DNA from: Tepidisphaeraceae bacterium
Lineage (GTDB): Bacteria; Planctomycetota; Phycisphaerae; Tepidisphaerales; Tepidisphaeraceae
Direction of reading: 5' to 3'
DNA: 7,370 bases
Assembly: GCA_025450555.1 (NCBI GenBank)
Contig: JANWHF010000115.1
Location: 1-7,370, forward strand
Below, one piece after another: positions 1 through 5,863 of this stretch. Each line of letters begins with the position of its first letter. Position 1 is the stretch's first letter. Position numbers and translations under genes: made by a program. The notes beneath the pieces were generated by a model, which searched no databases, was not told the origin of the DNA, and saw only the letters and a program-made list of their open reading frames with translations.

Positions 1-46
1 CCCGCGGGGGGCCGAGCGCCGCGCCGCCCGGTATCTCCCAGTTCGT

Positions 47-92
47 GGGGACGGGGGGGGGGGGCTTGTTTCGTAAACTCCCCCCGCCCCCG
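47..92. repeat. G-run / C-run imperfect inverted repeat
   Basis: Twelve consecutive G residues (53-64), preceded by GGGGAC, face a C-rich stretch at 80-91 (six C, one G, five C). C80-85 can pair with G53-58, G86 with C52 and C88-91 with G47-50, leaving one mismatch at A51/C87, so a 12-position stem is possible. The G run could instead form a four-stranded structure. It lies about 65 bases upstream of the likely start of the TPR gene. There is no T-tract, so a terminator role is not supported. The length of a 12-G run is also easily misread in sequencing. Confidence 0.45.
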
Positions 93-158
93 TTTCGCTC
101 TGCTTCCGTCTTCAAGCATGCCACGCGCCGTGGCGCCGGCCTATCATCGGCTCTCGAC

Positions 159-542
159 ATGACACCATTGCAAGCATATCGCGCGCAGGCAAGGGCAATG
201 GTCGAGAACGGCCGTTTTGATCTTGCCGAGCCGATCGTTCGCAAAATCCTGGCGATCGAGCCGGATGATCCGGACGCGAATCGGCAGCTTGCTTCCTGCC
301 TGATGCGCACGGGCAGGCTTGACGAAGCGCTCGAGCAGGCAAAACGCGCGATCGCTCTCCAGCCTGATTCCTCTTTAGCGCATGAAGTTCTCGCCGCGAT
401 CCATTTCCACCGCGAAGAACATGAAACTGCTATCGAGTGTTACATCCGGGCGGGCAGCTTATTTCGGCTTGGCCGATGCGAACTGCCATCTCGGGCGTTG
501 GTCCGAAGCGCTGGACTGGACAGCAAAAGGATTATCGATTGA
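159..542 (+). CDS. TPR-repeat protein, N-terminal fragment (frame broken near 453)
   Basis: This is the N-terminal part of a tetratricopeptide-repeat protein, a helical scaffold that normally mediates protein-protein contacts. I chose the ATG at 159 because the residues before it in the same frame (from a GTG at 45) are Gly/Pro/Arg-rich translation of the G and C runs and do not look like protein; no clear ribosome-binding site precedes 159. From residue 1 there are two good 34-residue repeats (roughly 4-37 and 38-71, ending in the usual 'IEPDDP' and 'LQPDSS' turns). The third begins at 'LAHEVLAAIHFH' and stops making sense after 'ECYIRAG' (about 453). The last 30 or so residues of the frame have no TPR pattern, whereas the pattern resumes at once in the +1 frame. 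The fragment is therefore the front end of the same gene as 382-1659. No signal peptide is visible. The binding partner is unknown. Confidence 0.6.
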   Translation: MTPLQAYRAQARAMVENGRFDLAEPIVRKILAIEPDDPDANRQLASCLMRTGRLDEALEQAKRAIALQPDSSLAHEVLAAIHFHREEHETAIECYIRAGSLFRLGRCELPSRALVRSAGLDSKRIID

Positions 543-1659
543 TCCCGCACACTGTGGGATGCTTCGGACTCGTGCCAATGCGCTTGCTGTCGCTGGTCGA
601 GCGGATGAGGCCAGGCGAGTCGTCGCGGAATTTCTCCGGCTCGATCCCAACAGCGCGGCGTCGCAAGTGGCCGCCGGTTGCACGCTGAGGCTGCTTGGAG
701 AAACCGACGAGGCCATCGAGCACTTCTACAAATCACTGCACCTGGATCCGGCAAGTTCCGAAACCCACAGGGTCTTGGGGCTTGCAAGGCTGGATCAGGA
801 GCGGACTGCCGAGGCAAAACATCATTTGCAGCAGGCTGTCGAATTGGATCCGGCATCAAAGAGTGCAGCGCGCGCATTGAAAAAGATCGAAACCAAGCCA
901 CTTCGAGGGCGAGCGCGGGCATTGCTGGAACAACAGCAATATCGCGACGCAGAACAGGTTTACCGAAGGATTATCGAAATCGATCCCGCCGACAACCTGG
1001 CGTTCTCGATGCTCGCAAGCATGTTGCCTAGACAACATCGCTACGAAGAGGCGCTCCAGCGCGCCGAGGAAGCCGTGCGACTTCGGCCGAAGTCGTCACT
1101 GGGAAGACATACACTTGGACGCGCTTTGTGCGCCTTGGAGCGAAATGAAGAGGCGCTAACTCAGGCGCAGGAGGCCATTGGGCTCGACCCGACATGCTTG
1201 CTGTATTATCGGCTGCCTCCGGTCATCTATTTTGATCTGGAACAATACTCGCAAATGCTTGCTGCTACGGAACAGGGACTGCGCATCAAGGCCGACGATC
1301 CGGGATTGCTGCGACTGCGGGCCAGGGCTCAAGCCGGGCTGGGCCTCGAAGATGAGGCGATCAGCGCGGCGACAGCCTGGCTGGCTGAGAAACCCAATGA
1401 ATTTCTTCATAATCTCAGCGCGGGATACGTCTTTCTCCTGCTCAAGAAATTCCAGAGAGCCGAAGCATGCTTCCGAAAAGCGTATGAACTGGAGCCGCAG
1501 CGCCTGGCCGGTCGACTGTGGCTTGGATTGACCTGTTTCCAGCTTGGAGACTTCGCTCATGCAAAGCCGCTGCTCGAGCAGATCCTGTCGTTGAACCCTT
1601 TTACGCGTCGCGCGCGAGAGGCGATGGAAAGAATGCAAGGCGCAGATATCAAACCCTGA
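382..1659 (+). CDS. TPR-repeat protein, C-terminal main part
   Basis: This is a TPR solenoid with eleven consecutive repeats running from 'AYFGLADANCHLGRW' (near 457) to the stop at 1659, each with the Gly/Ala-8 and Ala-20-like pattern and most ending in a 'L-D-P' type turn. The open frame formally starts at ATG 382 (or 421), but the residues before about 454 overlap the coding frame of the upstream fragment and do not fit a TPR, so neither ATG looks like a natural start and neither has a clear ribosome-binding site. The real protein was probably one polypeptide begun at 159. The part from 901 repeats the order of the earlier part: 'MLRTRANALAVAGRADEA' in the first half matches 'LLRLRARAQAGLGLEDEA' in the second. 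No enzyme domain, signal peptide or membrane segment is seen, so the product is probably a cytoplasmic scaffold. There is no visible link in function to the convergent secretion operon. Confidence 0.7.
   Translation: MKFSPRSISTAKNMKLLSSVTSGRAAYFGLADANCHLGRWSEALDWTAKGLSIDPAHCGMLRTRANALAVAGRADEARRVVAEFLRLDPNSAASQVAAGCTLRLLGETDEAIEHFYKSLHLDPASSETHRVLGLARLDQERTAEAKHHLQQAVELDPASKSAARALKKIETKPLRGRARALLEQQQYRDAEQVYRRIIEIDPADNLAFSMLASMLPRQHRYEEALQRAEEAVRLRPKSSLGRHTLGRALCALERNEEALTQAQEAIGLDPTCLLYYRLPPVIYFDLEQYSQMLAATEQGLRIKADDPGLLRLRARAQAGLGLEDEAISAATAWLAEKPNEFLHNLSAGYVFLLLKKFQRAEACFRKAYELEPQRLAGRLWLGLTCFQLGDFAHAKPLLEQILSLNPFTRRAREAMERMQGADIKP
450..457 (+). other. Frame break with about 23 missing bases in the TPR gene
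   Basis: The conserved Ala of the third repeat (codon at 429, in 'ETAIE') and that of the fourth (codon at 508, in 'SEALD') lie 79 bases apart, but adjacent TPRs should be 102 bases (34 codons) apart. The shortfall of 23 bases accounts for both the loss of the end of helix B with its turn (about eight residues, equivalent to 'IGLDPTCL' in the second half of the protein) and the change of frame. The junction contains a short direct repeat (cgggcggg, 447-454), which could have favoured a slippage deletion. Confidence 0.6.
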
Positions 1660-1739
1660 TTGAGAAGCTACGTTAACTTGTTTCAGGAACGAAGTCATGC
1701 TCCGAGGTACCAGTCTCTATTAGCGAACCTGAACGACCA

Positions 1740-2153
1740 ATGGATTTCAAAGGATTTAAGGTGCTGCCGGCGGAGGGACGCTTGGTTGAGCCAACCGAGC
1801 AGAAGGCAGTGGGACTAACTCTGGAGGCGGCGACGATTCTGGATTGCGTTCCGCTTGCATCGGAAGTGCTGGTGGAAGTCGGCCGCAGGGTTCCCACTGG
1901 ATTGACGCTGGCCGCGGCACACAATGAATGGAGCGAATCGCATTTCCCGAACTTGGAAACGCCGTCGAAGCTTCCCCGACAACCGCTGGATACCAAGACG
2001 CCGGCTGGTCTGGTGCATGTAACCGTCAGCGCCATCAAGCAGTGGAGGCGGGGAATGGATTCACACTTTGGTTTTGAAGGCTATTTCCTGAGCCTTCTCG
2101 TATCTCCCGACAACAGCGCAATTTGGGATGCGCGTGGCGATCGAGCGTCGTAA
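1740..2153 (+). CDS. Unrecognised hypothetical protein, uncertain
   Basis: This 137-codon open frame lies 80 bases after the TPR gene and on the same strand. I do not recognise the product. It begins 'MDFKGFKVLPAEGRLVEP', has a mildly hydrophobic centre, and shows no signal peptide, membrane helix or catalytic motif. The frame stays open upstream to 1677 without another ATG, and I see no convincing ribosome-binding site before 1740. Third codon positions are G/C-leaning, as in the neighbours, which weakly favours coding, but a 121-codon frame on the opposite strand (1673-2038) competes for the same DNA and is Ser/Thr-rich. It could be a real small gene, a relic of one, or chance. It has no obvious role with its neighbours. 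Confidence 0.3.
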   Translation: MDFKGFKVLPAEGRLVEPTEQKAVGLTLEAATILDCVPLASEVLVEVGRRVPTGLTLAAAHNEWSESHFPNLETPSKLPRQPLDTKTPAGLVHVTVSAIKQWRRGMDSHFGFEGYFLSLLVSPDNSAIWDARGDRAS

Positions 2154-2238
2154 AGACATGCGGCAAAATGCTCGCGAACACGTGGCGGTTTAAGATGCAA
2201 CCCAGCGCGAATGAGCTTTTTCTTCAATTGGCAAAACG

Positions 2239-2256
2239 CGCACCGCATGCGGTGCG
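2239..2256 (-). terminator. Perfect 18-base palindrome, possible terminator of the gspD operon
   Basis: CGCACCGCATGCGGTGCG is its own reverse complement and can fold as a 7-bp stem with a CATG loop. Read on the minus strand, it lies 63 bases past the secretin stop codon and is followed by CGTTTTG, a short and weak T-tract. The plus strand has no T-tract after it. A leftward intrinsic terminator is the simplest reading; a protein-binding palindrome is an alternative. Confidence 0.4.
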
Positions 2257-2263
2257 GCTAATC

Positions 2264-2305
2264 GGCACCAGACGCCGCTGCGCGGCGGCGATATGAATCG
2301 GTGCC
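2264..2305. repeat. Nested hairpin: GGCACC...GGTGCC around CGCCGC...GCGGCG
   Basis: An inner 6-bp stem (CGCCGC at 2273-2278, GCGGCG at 2285-2290, six-base loop) sits inside an outer 6-bp pair (GGCACC at 2264-2269, GGTGCC at 2300-2305). The arms on the two sides differ in length (3 and 9 bases), so the whole would be a bulged hairpin. It lies between the secretin stop and the palindrome at 2239-2256, in the same 3' untranslated region. It may protect the mRNA 3' end or help termination. Confidence 0.35.
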
Positions 2306-2319
2306 CTTCCACCCTTCCT

Positions 2320-5178
2320 TTAATGCGCCGCGCTTCCATCCTTTTCCTCACTCGGCCGAGTTACCGGCTGGGAGATCGACTGGTCGTCGGCACTTGAGTG
2401 CTTTTCGTGGCCTTCGCTTAAATCGATGGAATGGACCGGCGAGATGGGCTGGGTCGGCTGCGTTTGGGGAAGCTCGCCGCGCTGCAGGCCCTTCATGTGC
2501 TCCTGGAAGGTGCCGGGGGAGACGGCGTTGGGCGTCAGCACGGTGCCATGCGTTTCGTCTTCAGACATCTTCCGAAGCGATTCGGGGATCTGCGCCACGT
2601 GCGGCGTCAGAAAGATCAACAGCTCGGTCTTGGTCTTGTCCACCTGGTTTCGCGCGAAGATGCCGCCGATCAGGGGGATGTCGCCGAGGATCGGCACCTT
2701 GCTGACCGTCATCGTCTTCTGATCCTGCATCAAGCCGCCAATGACGATCGTTTCGTCATTTTGAATTCCAACCCGGCTCTGGGCGTTGCGCTGGTTAATG
2801 ATCGGCGAATTGATGCCGGGTCCGATCTGGACGTTGGAACCGGTCAATTCACTGATGGTCGGCGCCACGTCAAGGATGACAAGGCCATCGGGATTAATGT
2901 GCGGCGTGACATCCAGCATGATGCCGACCGACTGCTGCGTGGGCGTGGCGATAAGCTGCCCGGTATCGGTGACGCGCACGTCCTGGATGATCGGCACAAG
3001 CTGGCCGACCATGATGGAAGCTTCCTGATTGTCGCTGGCCAGGATGTAGGGGCGCGAGAGCACATCCAGCTTGTTTTGCGTTGCCAGCAGATGCAGCGTC
3101 GCCTGGAGATTGCCTTCCAGCAGGCTCACCGCCAGGCCTCCATTGGTAGCGTAGGATGCGCTGTTTCCCAGCGTCTGGCCGACGACCAGGCCCTTCCCGC
3201 TGGGGCGCTGGTTGAGAATCGAAAAATCGACGCCCAGGTCGGAACCGTTATCGTGAGTCACTTCCACCACCAGCACCTTGATCAGCACCTGCGGCACCGG
3301 CCGATCGAGATCGTCGATGATCTGGCGGACCTGTTTTTCATAGCGCCGGGCGGTGGTCACCATCAGCGAATTGGTATCGGGATTGGCCACAACGAAGACC
3401 TTGCCGGTCAGCTCATTGAAGGCCTGCTGAACGTTCCCCTGCATCTGTCCGCCGGCCCGGTTGTTATTGCGGTTGTTATTGTTGTTTCTGCGATTATTAA
3501 AACCGTTATTGTTGTTGTTGCCGTTGTTGTTGCCAAAATTATTGAAGCCGTTGTTTCCGTTGCGATTCTGATTGTTCTGGCCCGGCTGATTCTGGCCATT
3601 TTGCTGGTTGTTTTGCCCGTTGTTGCTGATGTTGCCAAACAGCACGTTCAGCACATATTCCAGATTCTGCGCCTGCCCGTTGCGCAGGTGATAGATAAAC
3701 AGCGTGTCTTCCGTGGCCGGGTCGGCATCCAGCTCCGTCACGACCTTTTCGATCGCCTTCATCATTTCGATCGGCGCGCTTACGATGACCGTGTTGGTGC
3801 GGTCATCAGAGGTGATGTTCACCTGAACGCCCTTGGTCTGCTGCGGCGGCGCAGCATCGAAGATGTAAAGGAACGGCGAGTTGCGCGTATTGTCCTTGGG
3901 CTTGAACATGTCCTCCAGCAGCTTTTCCACATCAAAGGCCTCGGCATATTTGAGATGGAAGACCTTCAGCGCTGCCGCCGCGACTGGATTTGAATCAAGC
4001 TGCTTGATGAGCTTTTCGACATCCGGCATCGAATGCACCGGACCGGTAACGATGACGGTATTGGTGCGCGCATCGAACGCAGCGTTGATCTTATCCTTCT
4101 TCTGATCGTCGTTATTGAAACGGATGAAGTAGTAAGGCGAGTCGTTGTTGCTCTGTGCCTTGTAGACATCGTTGATCAATTTGGCGGTCGTCTCGGCATC
4201 GGCAAAATGGAGCGGGAAGAACTGCGTCGTCGTCTCGGTGATCTGGTGCGGCTCACCGGTGTCGATGCTCTTGACGATCTGCTCGATGGTCTTGAGCGTG
4301 CTGGTTGAGGCCATCACCAGCAGCGTGTTGGTGCGATCGTCTGATGCGGTCACCACCGTTTGCCCATGTCGCTCTGAGCCGCCGCGCGCGGGCTGTGGTT
4401 GCCCGGGCTGCATCATCACCATGCCGGGCATTGGCATCTGCGGCCCGCCGCCGGAGCTCTTGAAAAACGTATCGATCATCTTGGCCACGGTCGCGGCGCT
4501 GGCGAACTTGAGCGGGATGATGCGGATTTCGGAGGTCTCCGCCTCATGCTCGTCCAGCTTGGCGATCATCTGCACCAGACGCCGAACACTTGATGAGGTA
4601 TCGGTGATGATGATCGAGTTGCTGCCATCGTTGGCCGCCACGTCGGCTTCGGCCGGGATCATGGGCTTCAGATCATCGCGCAGCTTGGTGGCGCTGACAT
4701 TCTGAATCGGAATCACCTGCGTGATCAGCTCATCGGAATCGGCGATGTCATTGGGATCATTTCCAAAATGAACGGGGACATTGCCCTTCTTGGCCTTATC
4801 GCGGGCAATGACACGCAGGATCTTGCCTTCGCGGACGACAGTAAAGCCGTTGCCGCGCAAGGCGGCATTAAGCATGGTGATGGCTTCCTGCTCGGTGAGC
4901 GGCTGCTTGCTGATCAGCGTGACGCGTGTGTCGATCGCGCCGTCCTTGATGACTTCGAAACCGGCGGTCTGCGAAAGGGAATCGAGCACTGTATCGAGCG
5001 GCGTGTCCTTGAAATTCAGGCTGATATGCGCGGGCTGGGTCGTCGCCCGCGTTGCGGGTCGCGTGGCTGGCGCAACAGCCGGCGCGGTAGCCGGCGCGGC
5101 GGCCGCCAGTGCAGCGGAACAGAGGCAGGCCGCCACGGAGGTTGCCGCCCAGCGGGCGCATTGTTTGGCTCGATGCAT
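2320..5178 (-). CDS. gspD: GspD/PilQ-family outer-membrane secretin with extra N-modules
   Basis: This secretin forms the outer-membrane channel of a type II secretion or type IV pilus machine. I start at ATG 5178 (952 aa) because a basic plus hydrophobic signal peptide follows directly (about 1-28, Ala-rich cleavage region) and AAGGA lies 10 bases upstream; an in-frame TTG at 5211 would bury the signal. Domains in order: an Ala/Pro linker with a TTQP motif; N0 (about 51-126); five N1-type ring modules (about 152-212, 215-307, 315-396, 402-486, 491-628), three with a D-[DA]-R-T-N-T motif (280-285, 369-374, 458-463); and the secretin barrel (about 630-862) with 'VGQLVPI' and the family signature 'VPILGDIPLIGGIF' (828-841). 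A polar 90-residue tail follows. Classical GspD has N0 to N3 and is shorter (about 650-700 aa), so two modules are extra. The last module carries an Asn-rich insertion. PilQ-type AMIN domains are not seen. The gene is last in the operon. Confidence 0.93.
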   Translation of the reverse strand: MHRAKQCARWAATSVAACLCSAALAAAAPATAPAVAPATRPATRATTQPAHISLNFKDTPLDTVLDSLSQTAGFEVIKDGAIDTRVTLISKQPLTEQEAITMLNAALRGNGFTVVREGKILRVIARDKAKKGNVPVHFGNDPNDIADSDELITQVIPIQNVSATKLRDDLKPMIPAEADVAANDGSNSIIITDTSSSVRRLVQMIAKLDEHEAETSEIRIIPLKFASAATVAKMIDTFFKSSGGGPQMPMPGMVMMQPGQPQPARGGSERHGQTVVTASDDRTNTLLVMASTSTLKTIEQIVKSIDTGEPHQITETTTQFFPLHFADAETTAKLINDVYKAQSNNDSPYYFIRFNNDDQKKDKINAAFDARTNTVIVTGPVHSMPDVEKLIKQLDSNPVAAAALKVFHLKYAEAFDVEKLLEDMFKPKDNTRNSPFLYIFDAAPPQQTKGVQVNITSDDRTNTVIVSAPIEMMKAIEKVVTELDADPATEDTLFIYHLRNGQAQNLEYVLNVLFGNISNNGQNNQQNGQNQPGQNNQNRNGNNGFNNFGNNNGNNNNNGFNNRRNNNNNRNNNRAGGQMQGNVQQAFNELTGKVFVVANPDTNSLMVTTARRYEKQVRQIIDDLDRPVPQVLIKVLVVEVTHDNGSDLGVDFSILNQRPSGKGLVVGQTLGNSASYATNGGLAVSLLEGNLQATLHLLATQNKLDVLSRPYILASDNQEASIMVGQLVPIIQDVRVTDTGQLIATPTQQSVGIMLDVTPHINPDGLVILDVAPTISELTGSNVQIGPGINSPIINQRNAQSRVGIQNDETIVIGGLMQDQKTMTVSKVPILGDIPLIGGIFARNQVDKTKTELLIFLTPHVAQIPESLRKMSEDETHGTVLTPNAVSPGTFQEHMKGLQRGELPQTQPTQPISPVHSIDLSEGHEKHSSADDQSISQPVTRPSEEKDGSAAH
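3448..3633 (-). repeat. Asn-codon low-complexity tract inside the secretin gene
   Basis: This stretch encodes residues 516-577 of the secretin, where 33 of 62 residues are Asn and most of the rest are Gly, Gln and Arg. On the plus strand it reads as many GTT/ATT triplets. It interrupts the fifth N1-type module between 'LNVLFG' and 'AFNELTGKVFVVANP'. Such a tract is prone to gain and loss of triplets, so its length may differ between strains. The frame stays intact throughout. Confidence 0.8.
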
Positions 5179-5188
5179 GATGCGGTGA

Positions 5189-5196
5189 TCCTTCCC
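5189..5196 (-). promoter_or_regulatory. Ribosome-binding site of the secretin gene
   Basis: GGGAAGGA on the minus strand, with AAGGA ending 10 bases before ATG 5178. The spacing is slightly long, but it supports this ATG over the TTG at 5211, which would lie upstream of the site. Confidence 0.5.
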
Positions 5197-5230
5197 GAGT
5201 GAAATCTCCAATGTGCCCTAAGAGCCCCTA

Positions 5231-5863
5231 TCAGCGAGAAACCCTGACGGCTCGGTTCATGACCTGTGGCGGAGGTTGAGGCATCGGCATGGGCTGCGGC
5301 CCATTGGGACCCGGCTGCGCCCCCTGGGGCGGAGCACCGGGCGGCGGCGCGGGAGGTTGCGGTGGCGTCGGCGGAACCACCTGCCCATCGAGGTTCTGCC
5401 CAACCAGAATCTTCCGCATTGCGCCCATCACTTCGAATTCCATGGCGTCCAGATTGATCGATTTGATCTTTCCGCGCCCGATCGGCTGGCCCGCCATCAC
5501 CTGCGTGACATGCTTCGACGCCAGGTCTTCAATGAAGGCGATGCACTTGCCGGAATTATCCATCACGCCTTTAAAAACCAGCGAGGCCTCCGGCCCGCCC
5601 TGCGGAGGTCCCGCCGGCGCCGGGGGTGCGGCCGGGCCGTGTGCAAATGGATTCTGCTGTTCGAAGATCGCAAATTCTTTGGGGAGAACGGAGGCTGCTT
5701 TTGCCGGCTGCGTCGTCGGACTCTGGGGTCGCGCGACGACTGCACCTGATTGCGGCGCGCCCGGCGGCATTGCCAACACCTGCGCGGGCTCCGTCGCCGG
5801 CGCCGCGGCCATGCAAATCAGCGACATGATTCCCACGGCAAAGATAAGGAGGGCTCGGCTCAT
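5231..5863 (-). CDS. GspC/PilP-like periplasmic linker protein with Pro-rich tail
   Basis: This 210-aa protein probably links the inner-membrane platform to the secretin. I start at ATG 5863 (GGAGG 7 bases upstream, hydrophobic segment directly after), not at a possible start at 5929 inside the previous gene. Residues 3-21 form a signal peptide or membrane anchor. The residues before Cys17 are Ser-Leu-Ile, which is not a good lipobox, although PilP proteins are usually lipoproteins. An Ala/Pro linker with TTQP follows, then 'FEQQNPF' (67-73), like the conserved segment before the beta domain in GspC-type proteins. A small beta-rich domain (about 91-160, from 'ASLVFKGVM' to 'RKILVGQNL', with a 'G-Q-P-I-G' turn) fits the GspC homology region or PilP. 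The end (163-200) is mostly Pro, Gln and Gly. The start overlaps the upstream stop by 4 bases (ATGA), suggesting translational coupling. The family call rests on pattern and context. Confidence 0.72.
   Translation of the reverse strand: MSRALLIFAVGIMSLICMAAAPATEPAQVLAMPPGAPQSGAVVARPQSPTTQPAKAASVLPKEFAIFEQQNPFAHGPAAPPAPAGPPQGGPEASLVFKGVMDNSGKCIAFIEDLASKHVTQVMAGQPIGRGKIKSINLDAMEFEVMGAMRKILVGQNLDGQVVPPTPPQPPAPPPGAPPQGAQPGPNGPQPMPMPQPPPQVMNRAVRVSR

Larger units (their letters stand above)
2154..2319. other. Non-coding gap between convergent transcription units
   Basis: I see no gene here. The left part (2154-2230) is unremarkable, with a short T-run at 2218-2222. The right part (2239-2305) holds a perfect palindrome and a second nested hairpin, listed separately. 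The leftward secretion operon ends at 2320, so this stretch is its 3' untranslated region. Confidence 0.5.

Noticed and set aside
45..158. Start of the TPR gene at GTG 45
   Set aside because: The 38 added residues are translated from the G and C runs (Gly and Pro stretches) and show no TPR pattern; ATG 159 directly precedes the first repeat.
1673..2038. A 121-codon minus-strand frame rich in Ser and Thr
   Set aside because: It is the reverse of the weak plus-strand frame at 1740-2153; I cannot recognise it and saw no start signal. I kept only the plus-strand option, at low confidence, so this is a weak rejection.
1660..2319. Mobile element in the gap between the TPR gene and the secretin operon
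   Set aside because: I found no transposase motif, no terminal inverted repeats bracketing the gap and no target-site duplication; the palindromes sit only at the right side and suit a transcript end.
3408..3638. Thr/Ile/Ala-rich minus-strand frame over the Asn-codon tract
   Set aside because: It is the Asn-rich tract read in another frame (AAC repeats give Thr-Thr or Gln runs), within the intact secretin frame.
2431..3993. A 520-codon open frame on the plus strand inside the secretin gene
   Set aside because: It is antisense to a secretin with clear domains in order. Its translation is rich in Asp, His, Arg and Val/Ile runs that mirror the codons and the Asn-rich tract of the real gene, and it has no family pattern.
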